Under the pieces are notes generated by a model, which worked only from the letters and a program-made list of their open reading frames with translations, was not told where the DNA came from and did not search any database. A stretch of 64,000 nucleotides of DNA from Neostapfia colusana (Eukaryota > Streptophyta > Magnoliopsida > Poales > Poaceae): NCBI GenBank assembly GCA_030760725.1, contig JASWHV010000019.1, positions 39,869,944-39,933,943 of the forward strand, read 5' to 3'. A program made the translations under genes and the position numbers. Positions 55,161 through 64,000 of this stretch are shown here, in pieces. Position 1 is the first letter of the stretch, and the number at the start of each line of letters is the position of its first letter.

Positions 55161-57008
55161 TATAAATAGAACCAGAACCTTTGGCCGAAACCACAAACTT
55201 CTCCTGAGCCGACGACTTAGAGCTCTAGCCCCAACTCGCCGAGTAAGCCCATCGCCAGAGTTCGGTCGAGAGAGAGATCGCCGGAAGAGAGCCCCAACGA
55301 TCTGTCTGATCAGAGAAGGACCCCCAAACCAAGAAGAACGTAAGGTAGGTCTCCAATATCACCTTACGACATCATCGTGTTTCCTTTGCATCTGTTCTTC
55401 GATTCCTTTCGAACAGAAGCTTTCTCGTGGACAGATCACTTGTTGATCGGGTTAATCTAAAGACAAGATCATCGCCACATCCACATTTGATCTGAACACC
55501 TCTGTTCATCGTAAAACCATGCAAGCCATGCAAGAACGCGTACAAACTAAACTGCATCATAGGATTTACATGCATAAGCATCATCACATCTGGTTAAAGT
55601 TTGTGCATGGTATTGATTGTTATGGATCTTGTATGTGCGTGATCCTGTATAGAAGGACAAGCTCAGGGAGCTGTCTACGACGAGCTGCAACAACAAGGTT
55701 TCGAGATCCAAGAGCAACCGGAACCGCAAGAACAAGGCAAGTGCCCCTTGACCATATTGATCCTATGTTTTGGGAAAACTGTTTTGTTTTGCGAAAAGGT
55801 GTGTGTGTTGAGTCAAACATGATGCGAAACCCTTTTATAGGAGTTTACTAGTTTTGGTTAAAACACCCTTGTTGCCAGGGAAGTTTATGAGTCAGGTATG
55901 GTTTTTGTTTTATGCTTCGCTGAGTCCATGGGATTGGGAAGCGAGATAGATGTATCTAGCTCACTGCACTCGTAATGATAATGAGAAACTGATATTGTTA
56001 ATGAACATGGATCGGAGGGAGATCTAGGCAAACCTGGGTTTGTGAATGAGGTAGAAAGAGATGGTGGTTTACTTGCCGTAGATCTAAGGACCGGTTCATG
56101 CGAGCACATGCTAGGATAACAGTGCCACCACAAGGCCAAGTATGGGTGCGGCTTAGCTGAGTAATTAGGTAAGTTGCTAGATTGTTATGGACCATGGAAG
56201 GCGCGGGGAATGGGAGTAGAGTGAGGACTGCCATGGGAACTGCATGGCACGAGAGGGGGCCCGTGGGTGGGAGAATTGGAGATTCTATCCTGCCGGTCAA
56301 ACCTTAGTGAGTCAATACATGTAGTAGCCCCTTTGTAAAGGCTATTTTGTGATCTCTTGGCCATACACCGACGGTAGTGTACAGGTGATGAAATCACAAA
56401 CTTGTGGGTAAAGAGGTGCAAACTCTGCAGAGTCTAAAACTATCATGATAGCCGAGCTTACGGTCACCAGCGCCTGGCCAACTTCCATGATTAGTTGGGA
56501 TGGTTATTGTCTACGTTTATTGGTTATGGTTTGGTTTTGGTTTTGTTTTCGGGACTGTTGAGTCCGGGTGATAAGATGGGTTGCATGACTATTGAGTCAT
56601 GGCAACGAAACTGGACGGTTTGAGACAGAAATTGTTTATGAGATGAAATGGTAGCGAATACGAGATGGTATTCGTGAGATGGTAGCGAATACGAGGAGGT
56701 ATTCGTGAGCAAGAATGAGGTTGATTGATGTCTGGTTGGGACATGGAAGGTAATGAACATAAAGGTGGTATAATTGGTATTTTAGTACATGTTGGTATTA
56801 CATTTGCTTAAAGATAAGTTGCTGTTTTTATCATGGTTTTGATAGATAACTTTGCTTTCTGCAATGAGCCTTTTTATACCTACCTTGTTGAAAGCTACAT
56901 ATCATATTTTCCCGCACTTGCTGAGTACACCATTGTACTCAAACTTGCATTATTATTTCATCACCAGCAACAGGAGAAGATTACTACGAAGATCAAGTGG
57001 AGCATTAG
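55161..57008 (+). other. LTR promoter and micro-gene in C2 3' LTR (best-preserved C copy)
   Basis: TATAAATA 55161-55168; exon 1 donor AAC|GTAAGG at 55339; exon 2 55653-55736 (84 nt) with CAG where the 5' LTR has TAG; GC donor AAG|GCAAGT; exon 3 56974-57008 reading EDYYEDQVEH then TAG; poly(A) signal 57201-57206. The spliced frame is open from the promoter region to the TAG, basic first (RRKRAPT), then Q/E-rich. It has no AUG, so translation would need a near-cognate start. Confidence 0.45.
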
Positions 57009-57338
57009 GCGTGTAATATGTCCTCAACCTTGCCTGTGTGGATGGAGTAGAGATGGAGCCACTACTGCTTAGAATTGCTTCCACATTAGTTAGAAGACTT
57101 CCGCTGCCAGAATAAAGACTTCCGCTGCTAGAATAAAGACTTCCGCTGTTAGATTAAGACTTTTGCTGTGAGCATGAGTCCAAGACTCATGAAACATTGT
57201 AATAAACTCTGTTATTCGTGGTCATATATATTCTGAAATTCAGTTGTGGATTGTGTGTATATGTGTGATGAACATCCTGGGCACACATATGCATCAGTTC
57301 TCAGTTGCGTGGTTTTCCACAGAATTGAGGGCGTCACA

Positions 57339-58495
57339 CTTGTCCACGAAAAAACTTCTGTTTGAAAGAAATCTAACAACAGATGCAAGGAAAACGCGAT
57401 GAGGTCGTAAGGTAGAATTGGAGACATACCTTACGCTCTTCTTGGTCTCGGGGTCCTTCTCTTAGCAAGACAGATCGTTGGGACTCTCTTCCAGCGATCT
57501 TCTTCGACTGAACTGCCATGATGGGTTTACTTCAGCGAGTTGGAGCTAGGGCTCTAAGTCATCGGCTCAGGAGGTGGAAAAGAAGTTCGTGGTTTCGGCC
57601 AAGGGTTCTGGGTTCTATTTATAATCGGGAGAAGAAGAGTCCTAATCTGATTGTATTTTGAATAAGAGTCATATTCAGATTGTCGTTGAATCTTAACAAC
57701 TTATCCTTAGTTGATTTGGTGCGGTAATATTGTGGAATTCATATCGGTTTCCTCTCTGTACCGGTATTTCCAGCGTACAGAATCCAAAACCACTCCAGAA
57801 CTCGTTACTTTTGCGGTGAGGAGCTCCGGAAGCTCCACGTGTCCACTGGGGCCTGGTCTCCCCTTTTCCGTAGAGACGAGCTCCGGTTGTGCCGCGTGTC
57901 AAGCGAGCGAGACCTTCCTCTCCTTCGAAGGTGAGCTCCGCGTGCGCCACGTTTCCTGGCGGTCGGGACCTTCTCTCCATTCGGAGGTGGCTCCGGGTAT
58001 GCCACGTGTCCTAACAGCGCCAGACTTCCTTTCTTCTCAGAGACGAGCTCCGTGATTAACACGTGTCCAACAGTGACAGACCTCCCAGAGATAGGCTCCG
58101 GTGGTGACACGTGTCCAATAGAACCGGACCTCTCGGAGGTGAGCTCCGAGGTCAACACGTATCTCGCGCGACTGGTCCTCTGATTTCCGCGGTGACTAGC
58201 TCTGAAGGTGACACGTGTCCTGTTGCTGGCCTTGCTTCTCCGGAGAGGCTAGCTCAGGGGGGGGGAGGGCAACACGTGTCCCACGGGGTTGGACCTCTCC
58301 CCCTTTGCGGGATGAGCTCCGAAGGCGCCACGTGGCCAGCGGGCCAAGAGAGTTGTCTTCGACACTCTTGGTGAACTGAATTTTTGCTCTTTTTGGCTAT
58401 CTTTTTAAATTGTTTCTCTGTCCCCACTTCTTTCTGAAATGTTTTCTGTACATGAAACATGAATACATGCAGAAACCAAAAATGAGGGTGTCACA
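57339..58495 (-). repeat. C1 3' LTR, proximal segment (U3, promoter, exon 1)
   Basis: Element sense begins TGTGACACCCTCATTTTTGG at 58495, includes the G-box array (about 58335-57835), TATA box 57623-57616 and exon 1 donor at 57435 (GAGC|GTAAGG), and stops at the C2 insertion. Confidence 0.88.
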
Positions 58496-58512
58496 AATCT
58501 ACCCCCCTTAAA
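58496..58512 (-). other. Polypurine tract of C1
   Basis: Element-sense TTTAAGGGGGGTAGATT next to the LTR edge at 58495. Confidence 0.87.
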
Positions 58513-60856
58513 TTGAATCTCGCCCTCGAGATTCGTTAGTAGAGAATAGACGAGGGAATTCTGCCTTGATGTCTTCTTCACGCTCCCATGTGGCTTCAGC
58601 TTCGGTGTGATGGCTCCATTGTACCTTGCACCATCGGATCACTTTGTTCCTTGTGACCCTTTCCCTTACGTCCAAAATTCGGACAGGGTGTTCCGCATAA
58701 GTCAGGTCCTCTTGAAGTTCAAGCTCTTCCATTGGTACTTGCTCCTATGGTACTCTCAAGCACTTCTTGAGCTGGGATACATGAAACATGTCATGTACGT
58801 CGGAGAGATTTGTTGGGAGCTCTAGTTGATAGGCTACTTCTCCTCGCTTATCCAAAATCTTAAATGGTCCAATGTAGCGAGGTGCTAGCTTGCCTTTGAC
58901 GTTGAAACGTCGTTGGCCACGGATAGGTGATACCTTAAGGTATACGAAGTCTCCTACTTCGAAGGTCAACTTCCTTCACCTATTGTCCGCATATCCTTTC
59001 TGTCATGACTGAGTAGCCTTTAAATTCTCCCGTATTGTTTGGACTTGCTTTTCATCTTCTTGTAGCACTTCAGGTCCAAACACCTGGTTCACTCCGTTAT
59101 CGTTCCAAAGCAGTGGCGTTCTACACCGCCTACCATACAATGCTTCGAAAGGCGACATCTTCAAGCTAGCTTGTTAGCTGTTGTTATAGGAGAATTCGGC
59201 GTACGGTAAACTCGTATCCCAACTACGCCCATGTTTCAAGGCGCAAGCTCTCAACATGTCCTCCAAAATTTGGTTTGTCCTTTCGGTTTGTCCATCGGTA
59301 TGTGGGTGATAGGCGGAGCTAAAGTCCAGTCGTGTACCCATAGCTTTCTGCAGCTTCCTCCAGAATCTAGAGGTAAACTGAGAACCTCGATATGAGACTA
59401 TCCTCCTCGGGACTCCATGACGGCACACGATCTTCTCCATGTACAACTCGGCTAATTGTGCAACGTTGCACTTGGCCCTTACAGGGAGAAAATGGGATCT
59501 TTTCGTCAATCGGTCCACGATAACCCAGATGGAGTCATAACCCGACTAAGTACGTGGCAATCTGACAATGAAATCCATACTGATGTCCTCCCACTTCCAC
59601 TCGGGTACCTTCAAGGGTTGCAACAATCCAGCGGGTCTTTGATGTTCGGCCTTCACCCGTTGGCATGTGTCATATGGGGCAATGTGTTCGGCTATGTCCC
59701 TTTTCATACCATCCCACCAATAACAAGTCTTCAAGTCCTTATACATTTTGGTACTTCTGGGATATATGGAATAGGGTGAATCATGTGCCTCTTTTAATAT
59801 CATGTCGCGGATGTGCTTCACGTTAGTCACACAAATCATTTTTCCTAGCCAAAGCGTACCCTTCTCATCTTCTTTGAAATCCTTCTCTATTCCTTGTCGG
59901 ATCCTTTCCTTGATCTCCTTGATCCCCTCATCCGTTGCTTGGCCATCTCTTATCTCTTGCTCCAATGAAGAGTGGATCTCCATCACTTCCATGTTGTTTA
60001 AGAATCCGAGGTTTAACCGTTCGAACTCCTTACGTAGTTCGGGTGGTAGCTCCCGAACCGTGAGTTGGTTACATGCTTCCTTCTGGCTCAATGCATCAGC
60101 TACTACATTGGCCCTCCCAGGGTGGTAGTTGATTCCAACATCGTAATCCTTGATGAGTTCCAACCATCGACGTTGCCTCAAATTCAAGTCCGTTTGTGTA
60201 AATATGTACTTGAGGCTTTTATGATCCGTATAGATCTCACATCGATGACCAAGGATATAATGTCTCCAAATCTTCAATGCATGCACTACTGCTGCTAGCT
60301 CCAAGTCATGTGTAGGATAATTAAGCTCGTGCTTCTTTAATTGTCGTGAGGCATAGGCACACATCCGAGCCCTTGTCTGGATGTGCCACAATGTCAAAGC
60401 TCTTGCTCACATCCGGCAATACCAAAACTGGTGCTGTGGTTAGCCTTTTCTTGAGTTCCTCAAAACTATCTTGGAATGCTTGTGTCCATTGGAAGGCCTT
60501 TCCCTTCGTTAGCAACTCCGTCATAGGCTTTGCTATCTTAGAGAAGTCCTTGATGAAGCGTCGGTAGTATCCAGCCATCCCAAGAAAACTCCGAATATCC
60601 CTCACGTTTTGCGGTTGGTTCCATTTCAGAACATCTCCCACTTTTTTGGGATCAACCGATACTCCTTCTTCGGAGGATAATGTGGCCTAGGAACGATATA
60701 TCCTTTAGCCAAAATTGACACTTGTTAAGCTTGGCATACAATTGATGCTCACGCATTTTCTGCAAGGTCAATTTCAAATGTTCTTCATGCTCCTCCTCAC
60801 TTTTTGAATACACCATAATGTCATCGATGAAAACCACGACAAACTTATCCAAGTAC
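58508..60856 (-). pseudogene. pol: C1 pol remnant: RT end, RNase H, integrase, chromodomain
   Basis: Starts in RT at YLDKFVVVFIDDIMVYSKS. Breaks: a shift after FLGHII (near 60660), a deletion of about 30 bp near 60385 removing part of the first RNase H motif, and stops at 59548-59546, 59176-59174, 59005-59003, 58978-58976 and 58747-58745. Two of these look like CGA to TGA, as expected from methyl-CpG decay. Integrase has VSYRGSQF instead of VSDRGSQF: the second catalytic Asp is Tyr (codon 59392-59390). RNase H keeps THDLELAAVV. The tail EATWEREEDIKAEF ends DSI then TAA. Clearly dead. Confidence 0.92.
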
Positions 60857-61012
60857 CCCAATATGTTATACACTTTCTTCCTTCTCTGATTTTAAAAAAT
60901 GGGGAGAAATTAATAAAAGGGGAGAAATGAGTTTTCAAAGCTTTTAAAAACATTTCATAAGCCAATGTTCGATTTTAATTGGTATTGCCAATGCATTCAT
61001 CAAGGGGGAGAT
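60857..61012 (+). mobile_element. Ty1/copia internal 3' end with polypurine tract
   Basis: Non-coding AT-rich sequence that begins abruptly after C1 RT and ends CATCAAGGGGGAGAT (PPT, to 61012) immediately before an LTR start. GGGGGAGAT before TG is typical of Ty1/copia elements. Confidence 0.65.
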
Positions 61013-62636
61013 TGTGAGACCTATGTGTGCTGAATACATTAGCAATTAGGATAAAAGTTAGCATTAACATTCAAAGTTTTGAATATTGCCAAAACGTTCT
61101 TCTGTGGCAAGGTCCGACAAGTTCTTTGTTAGGTCCGCCAAGTGTTGGCAAGGTCCGACGCAAGGTCCGGAGAGCTCCTGCATGATCCGGAGAGCTTTTG
61201 TGAGGTCCGGAGCTTGTTTTTAGGGAGCTCCCGTGAAGTTCAACTCGTAGAACTGCAGCGTCTTGTTTTTGCTTTTAACTCACAGTGTTTCAAAGTTGTT
61301 TTATGGGAAGGTTTGCTTAGTATTAATTTGCTAAGTTTTTGGTGTGTTTTGGTGGTTATGGATGTTATCATTTGATATGGTTTGCAACATGCTTACGTGA
61401 CGTGCTCATGTAAGGTGTTGTGGTTTTCGAACTAACGTGAGTCAAGTCGAGGACTTGTGCTCGGAAGAATTGGTTGGTTATTCATGTGCAGGTGTTGCTT
61501 GAGTTCAAGACATGGCTGGTGACGGGATCCTTGAACTAGTCTCGGGGAGGAGATGAGGTTCCAACAACCAAGTTCGGGAGGACCTGTGGTTGAGTTGATC
61601 GGGAGGTCGCGCAGCATGTTTGGATCAAGGGCAGTGCATATGAAGGTTGCGTGTACGTCGTTGGAAGGTGTTTGCACGTGTGCAAGGAGTGCATGGACGT
61701 GGCAACATTGTTCCAAGGCGTGATGAAGAGAAGTGGACGTAAAGAATTGGTCGGAAAAGTCTTACCGACTAGGTTATGGACTCAGGCTGCGGCTGAGTCG
61801 TGTTTGACTCAAATATGGAAAGTTTTGAGTTGGTTATGATAGGATTTCGTGTGGGTCACGAATTTGAGTTGTTTTAGGAATGTTTGGGACGTTCCTAAGG
61901 TGTTTGGAAGTCTTAAGGTTGCTTCTATCTGCGTATAGAAGAGTCTTGAGCAGTATTGAAAAGTTACAGTTTGAATCCAAGTAGGAGTAGGAGTCCTAGT
62001 TTGAATTGGATTGGCCATTGAGCTGGTTATATAAGCAAGGGAGGCCAGAGCTCGTAGTGCACGACTTTGGGCTGTTCCTCTTGTGTTTCTATTGAATAAA
62101 GTTCATAGTTTCGAGGAGCTTTTGTGCCTTGTTCGTCCGACTTGTTTTTCGTCAAGTCTTTCTCGCCGAGTTTCTGGACAGACCGACGTTGCTTCGGTGT
62201 TTCATTCATAACTCGAGTTTTACAGATCTGATTGACGTGATTCTTTTTGGCTTGTCTTCACAACTCAATTATATATCATCTGTGAAACTTTCACGAGCTT
62301 CGGATCTGTAGTTTTTGAGATACACGAGTTTCTTTGCAGCATTGCAGATCTGTTTTATATCGGGTAGAACAGATTGATCTTCGTTTAATGTTTTGATCGT
62401 ATCTCAAGTTTTACTTCGTGTTTTCAAGTGATTATTGTTGCATTAGATCCGTGACTTGATTATCTACCTCTCTACTTGATTTGTCATGGTTGAACACGTT
62501 TGAAAACACTTGCACACATGGTTTCTTTAACCGATTGATTTTTTGCTGAGGGGTTTTTGTTGTTTCCGCTGCGAAAAGTTTTAATCTACCATTCACCCCC
62601 CCTCTGGTAGCTTTTCACGTGCTCTTCGATCCTACA
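61013..62636 (+). repeat. Ty1/copia LTR (1624 bp)
   Basis: TGTGAGACCTATG...TCGATCCTACA. Promoter TATATAAG at 62028-62035, AATAAA at 62095-62100 about 60 bp downstream, as in a compact R region. It is bordered by a PPT on the left and a primer site on the right, so it belongs to internal sequence on both sides. Confidence 0.8.
62028..62035 (+). promoter_or_regulatory. TATA box of copia LTR
   Basis: TATATAAG followed at about 60 bp by AATAAA (62095-62100). Confidence 0.6.
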
Positions 62637-62697
62637 ATTAGTATCAGAGCCAAGGTGCTCTAATCTTTGTGATTTGCACGTGTTTTGACTAACCATC
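62637..62697 (+). other. Copia primer-binding site and leader
   Basis: ATTAGTATCAGAGCCAAGG, iMet-type with one change (TAGTATC for TGGTATC), then about 40 bp to the gag ATG. Confidence 0.75.
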
Positions 62698-62956
62698 ATG
62701 GAGAAGTACTCCGCAAAACCTTGTGTGTTCAATGGCATCGATTTTCAGGTTTGGAAGGCGCGGATGGAGGCCTACATACAGGCGCAAGGCTTCGCCATAT
62801 GGGAAAAGGTCTACCGGAACTTCGATGTACCACCCAACAATCATGTTATGGCTGCGAACATGAGAGATGTTGACAACAACAACAAGGCTCGCAACTTGAT
62901 CATCCAAGGATTGACTCAATGCGACTTCGACCGTGTTGCACACCTCCGATCTGCAT
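62698..62956 (+). pseudogene. gag: Copia gag N-terminus, cut by B' LTR
   Basis: ATG 62698, MEKYSAKPCVFNGIDFQVWK, with the FxGxxFxxWKxRMEAYIQAQG pattern at the start of Ty1/copia Gag (UBN2/DUF4219-like region). 86 codons remain; the B' LTR interrupts it and supplies a chance TAG at the junction. No acceptor-like AG lies at this ATG, unlike the Ty3 elements here. Confidence 0.82.
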
Positions 62957-64000
62957 AGTAACACCCCAAAATTTTGATTCAAAACCTTAAATCATGTTAA
63001 GAGGGGAGTTTAAAATTTTTTTGGACGTGTTGCATGTTTTGCAAAAATTCAAATTCAAACTGGAATTCAAATTAAACTCAAATCAGAAAAGAAATGGAAA
63101 AAGAAAAAGAGAAAACAGAAAAAAAAACTGGCCAGTGGGCCGAAATCCACCAGCCGGCCCAACCTGCCCCCGCGCCAGCCCGCAGCCGCGCGCCCGCGCT
63201 CTCTCTCTCAGACAGGCGGGATCCACCTGTCATCCCTAACCCCGATCGTCCGAAACTCGGACTGTTCACCCGCGCGCGCGCGATCGCAACCGACCGGATT
63301 TCCGGCCGAATTCTGGTTCCGGAGGACTCCCACTCGATCTAAACAAACCCACCGCCCTCCCCCGTCTATAAAACCCCGGCCTCGTTCTGTTTTTCCCACG
63401 CGATCGCCGATTTTTCCTCTGGTGAGAACCGAGACTTCTCCGGCGAATTCTGGCTGATCTAAGCTCGGAAATTCTGATCTAACTCGCTGGTCTTGATCCA
63501 CTGCCTCCGGGGAACCTTGCAGGTGCAGAAAACTCGGTGACTTGCGGTGTAAACACAGCGCCGACGAGCCTCGCCGTGGTTTCACTTCGGACCTCGTCGC
63601 CGATCACCTTCCAGGACCTCCGAGCTCAAGAAAACCCCCGAGGTGAGATCCCCGATCTCCTCTCCACCGATCTATGCCATAAAATCACAGTTCTAGGAAG
63701 AATTCTCGAAGATCCGAAAGTCTCCGGCGAGATCGCCGCTTCCCGCCGTCGTGCGCCGCCGGCAGCGCCGCCCGCGCTCGATCAGAGCGACGTGGCCGCT
63801 TGTGCGCCGTTTATTTTAAATCACACGGTAGGGTTTAAACCCCCGCGTACCGGTTCGATGTTATAATCTCGGCCGTCGGTTTAAAATCGGACGGTCCACG
63901 TCAGCCCCGCGTTATAAAGACTGGAAATCTTACGTGCTACCCCCTGGGAAATAAGAGCTAGCCCCGGAAAAGTGCATGCAAGCCACAAATCAACACACAT
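62957..64000 (+). mobile_element. B': B-family LTR (5' part), runs off the window
   Basis: AGTAACACCCCAAAATTTT matches the B LTR start (TGTAACACCCC) with the first base changed. Colinear with the reverse complement of 7999-6982, including TATAAAA (63367-63373). At about 63970 it jumps to sequence matching about 6209, i.e. an internal deletion of about 770 bp with AAA at the junction. Whether it is a solo LTR or a 5' LTR cannot be seen. Confidence 0.88.
63367..63642 (+). other. B' promoter and LTR micro-gene exon 1
   Basis: TATAAAA 63367-63373; exon 1 region ends at 63642 at donor GAG|GTGAGA. No ATG occurs between TATA and donor (about 270 nt). The frame is open from about 63485 and reads TCGVNTAPTSLAV...QENPR, matching both B LTRs almost residue for residue. 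Exons 2 and 3 would lie beyond the window. Confidence 0.42.

Larger units (their letters stand above)
45552..57338 (+). mobile_element. C2: Ty3/gypsy retrotransposon, full length but decayed
   Basis: 5' LTR 45552-49318 (with a TRIM inside), primer site, gag-pro-pol 49777-54290, PPT, 3' LTR 54303-57338. No orf0: the leader is only about 460 bp. It is inserted in C1's LTR. Flanking pentamers are TCTGT (45547-45551) and CTTGT (57339-57343), an imperfect duplication at best. The host frame rejoins correctly (AAGTGATCTGT / GTCCACGAAAA). Confidence 0.92.
54303..57338 (+). repeat. C2 3' LTR (3036 bp)
   Basis: TGTGACACCC...GGGCGTCACA; no TRIM. Closely similar to the 5' LTR outside the insertion. Confidence 0.93.
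2960..60856 (-). mobile_element. C1: Ty3/gypsy element, 3' LTR plus pol tail, heavily interrupted
   Basis: Minus-strand C-family element. LTR terminus TGTGACGCCCTC at 2960; the other LTR edge is at 58495, followed by a polypurine tract and pol. The LTR is split by B, D' and C2 into 2960-4572, 40529-40581, 45331-45551 and 57339-58495. Together these give about 3.05 kb, equal to the C2 3' LTR (3036 bp), with only about 20 bp missing at the D' junction. The 5' half (5' LTR, gag, most of RT) is lost at 60856, where copia sequence begins. C1 inserted into C0; its second target duplication is gone. Confidence 0.85.

Noticed and set aside
1..64000. Host protein-coding gene, CRISPR, rRNA or organellar insertion
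   Set aside because: No ORF outside retroelement domains shows homology or splice-consistent coding structure that I can recognise, and all regions align to elements repeated within the window.

Overview
The window looks like intergenic, repeat-dominated chromosomal DNA of a large-genome plant, most likely a grass. Evidence: stacked long-LTR Ty3/gypsy retrotransposons whose Gag, protease, RT, RNase H and integrase resemble the chromovirus (Tekay/Del-like) lineage, an extra orf0 upstream of gag as I recall for the rice RIRE3/RIRE8 type, tRNA-iMet primer sites, a TRIM element and a Ty1/copia fragment. I see no host gene, tRNA, rRNA or CRISPR. Every base can be assigned to a retroelement or its leader. 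Species and family names are inference.

Layout (families named A, B, C, D here). 1-2612: LTR of a D element (+). 2613-2959: fragment of a C LTR (C0, +). C1 (-) is inserted into C0; its 3' LTR begins at 2960 and is scattered over 2960-4572, 40529-40581, 45331-45551 and 57339-58495 because three elements landed in it. They are B (4573-40523, -, TSD TTCCG), a truncated D' (40582-45330, -) and C2 (45552-57338, +). B's 5' LTR is itself split by an A composite (14072-37346, +, TSD GAAAC), which carries three LTRs. C2's 5' LTR carries a 707-bp TRIM (47858-48564). C1's pol tail (58508-60856, -) ends at a Ty1/copia remnant (60857-62956) arranged internal-LTR-internal, which is cut by a further B LTR (B', 62957 to the window end). 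The four C1 LTR pieces sum to about 3.05 kb, the size of the intact C LTR, which supports this nesting.

Coding state: no element is intact. A2 keeps an intact orf0, but its gag-pol has a stop, a frameshift and a catalytic Glu-to-Lys change in RNase H. B, C1, C2 and D' carry multiple stops or frameshifts. LTR pairs of A and B differ little by eye, so these insertions look recent.

Most interesting signal: the 3-4 kb LTRs of A, B and C, and partly D, share a hidden gene-like layout. A promoter lies near the LTR 5' end, followed by an AUG-poor first exon, a 69/81/84-nt second exon with a YAG acceptor and a GC donor (always a multiple of 3, always the same phase), and a short acidic third exon ending at a stop, then a TGTAATAAA poly(A) signal about 100-130 bp before the LTR end (altered in D). 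The reading frame is open across both junctions but has no AUG, so it is either a non-AUG-initiated LTR microprotein or an AUG-purged spliced leader. In addition, every Ty3 orf0 and gag start codon in A, B and C2 abuts a 3' splice acceptor, as if LTR exons are spliced directly onto them. This is inference from sequence and needs transcript data.
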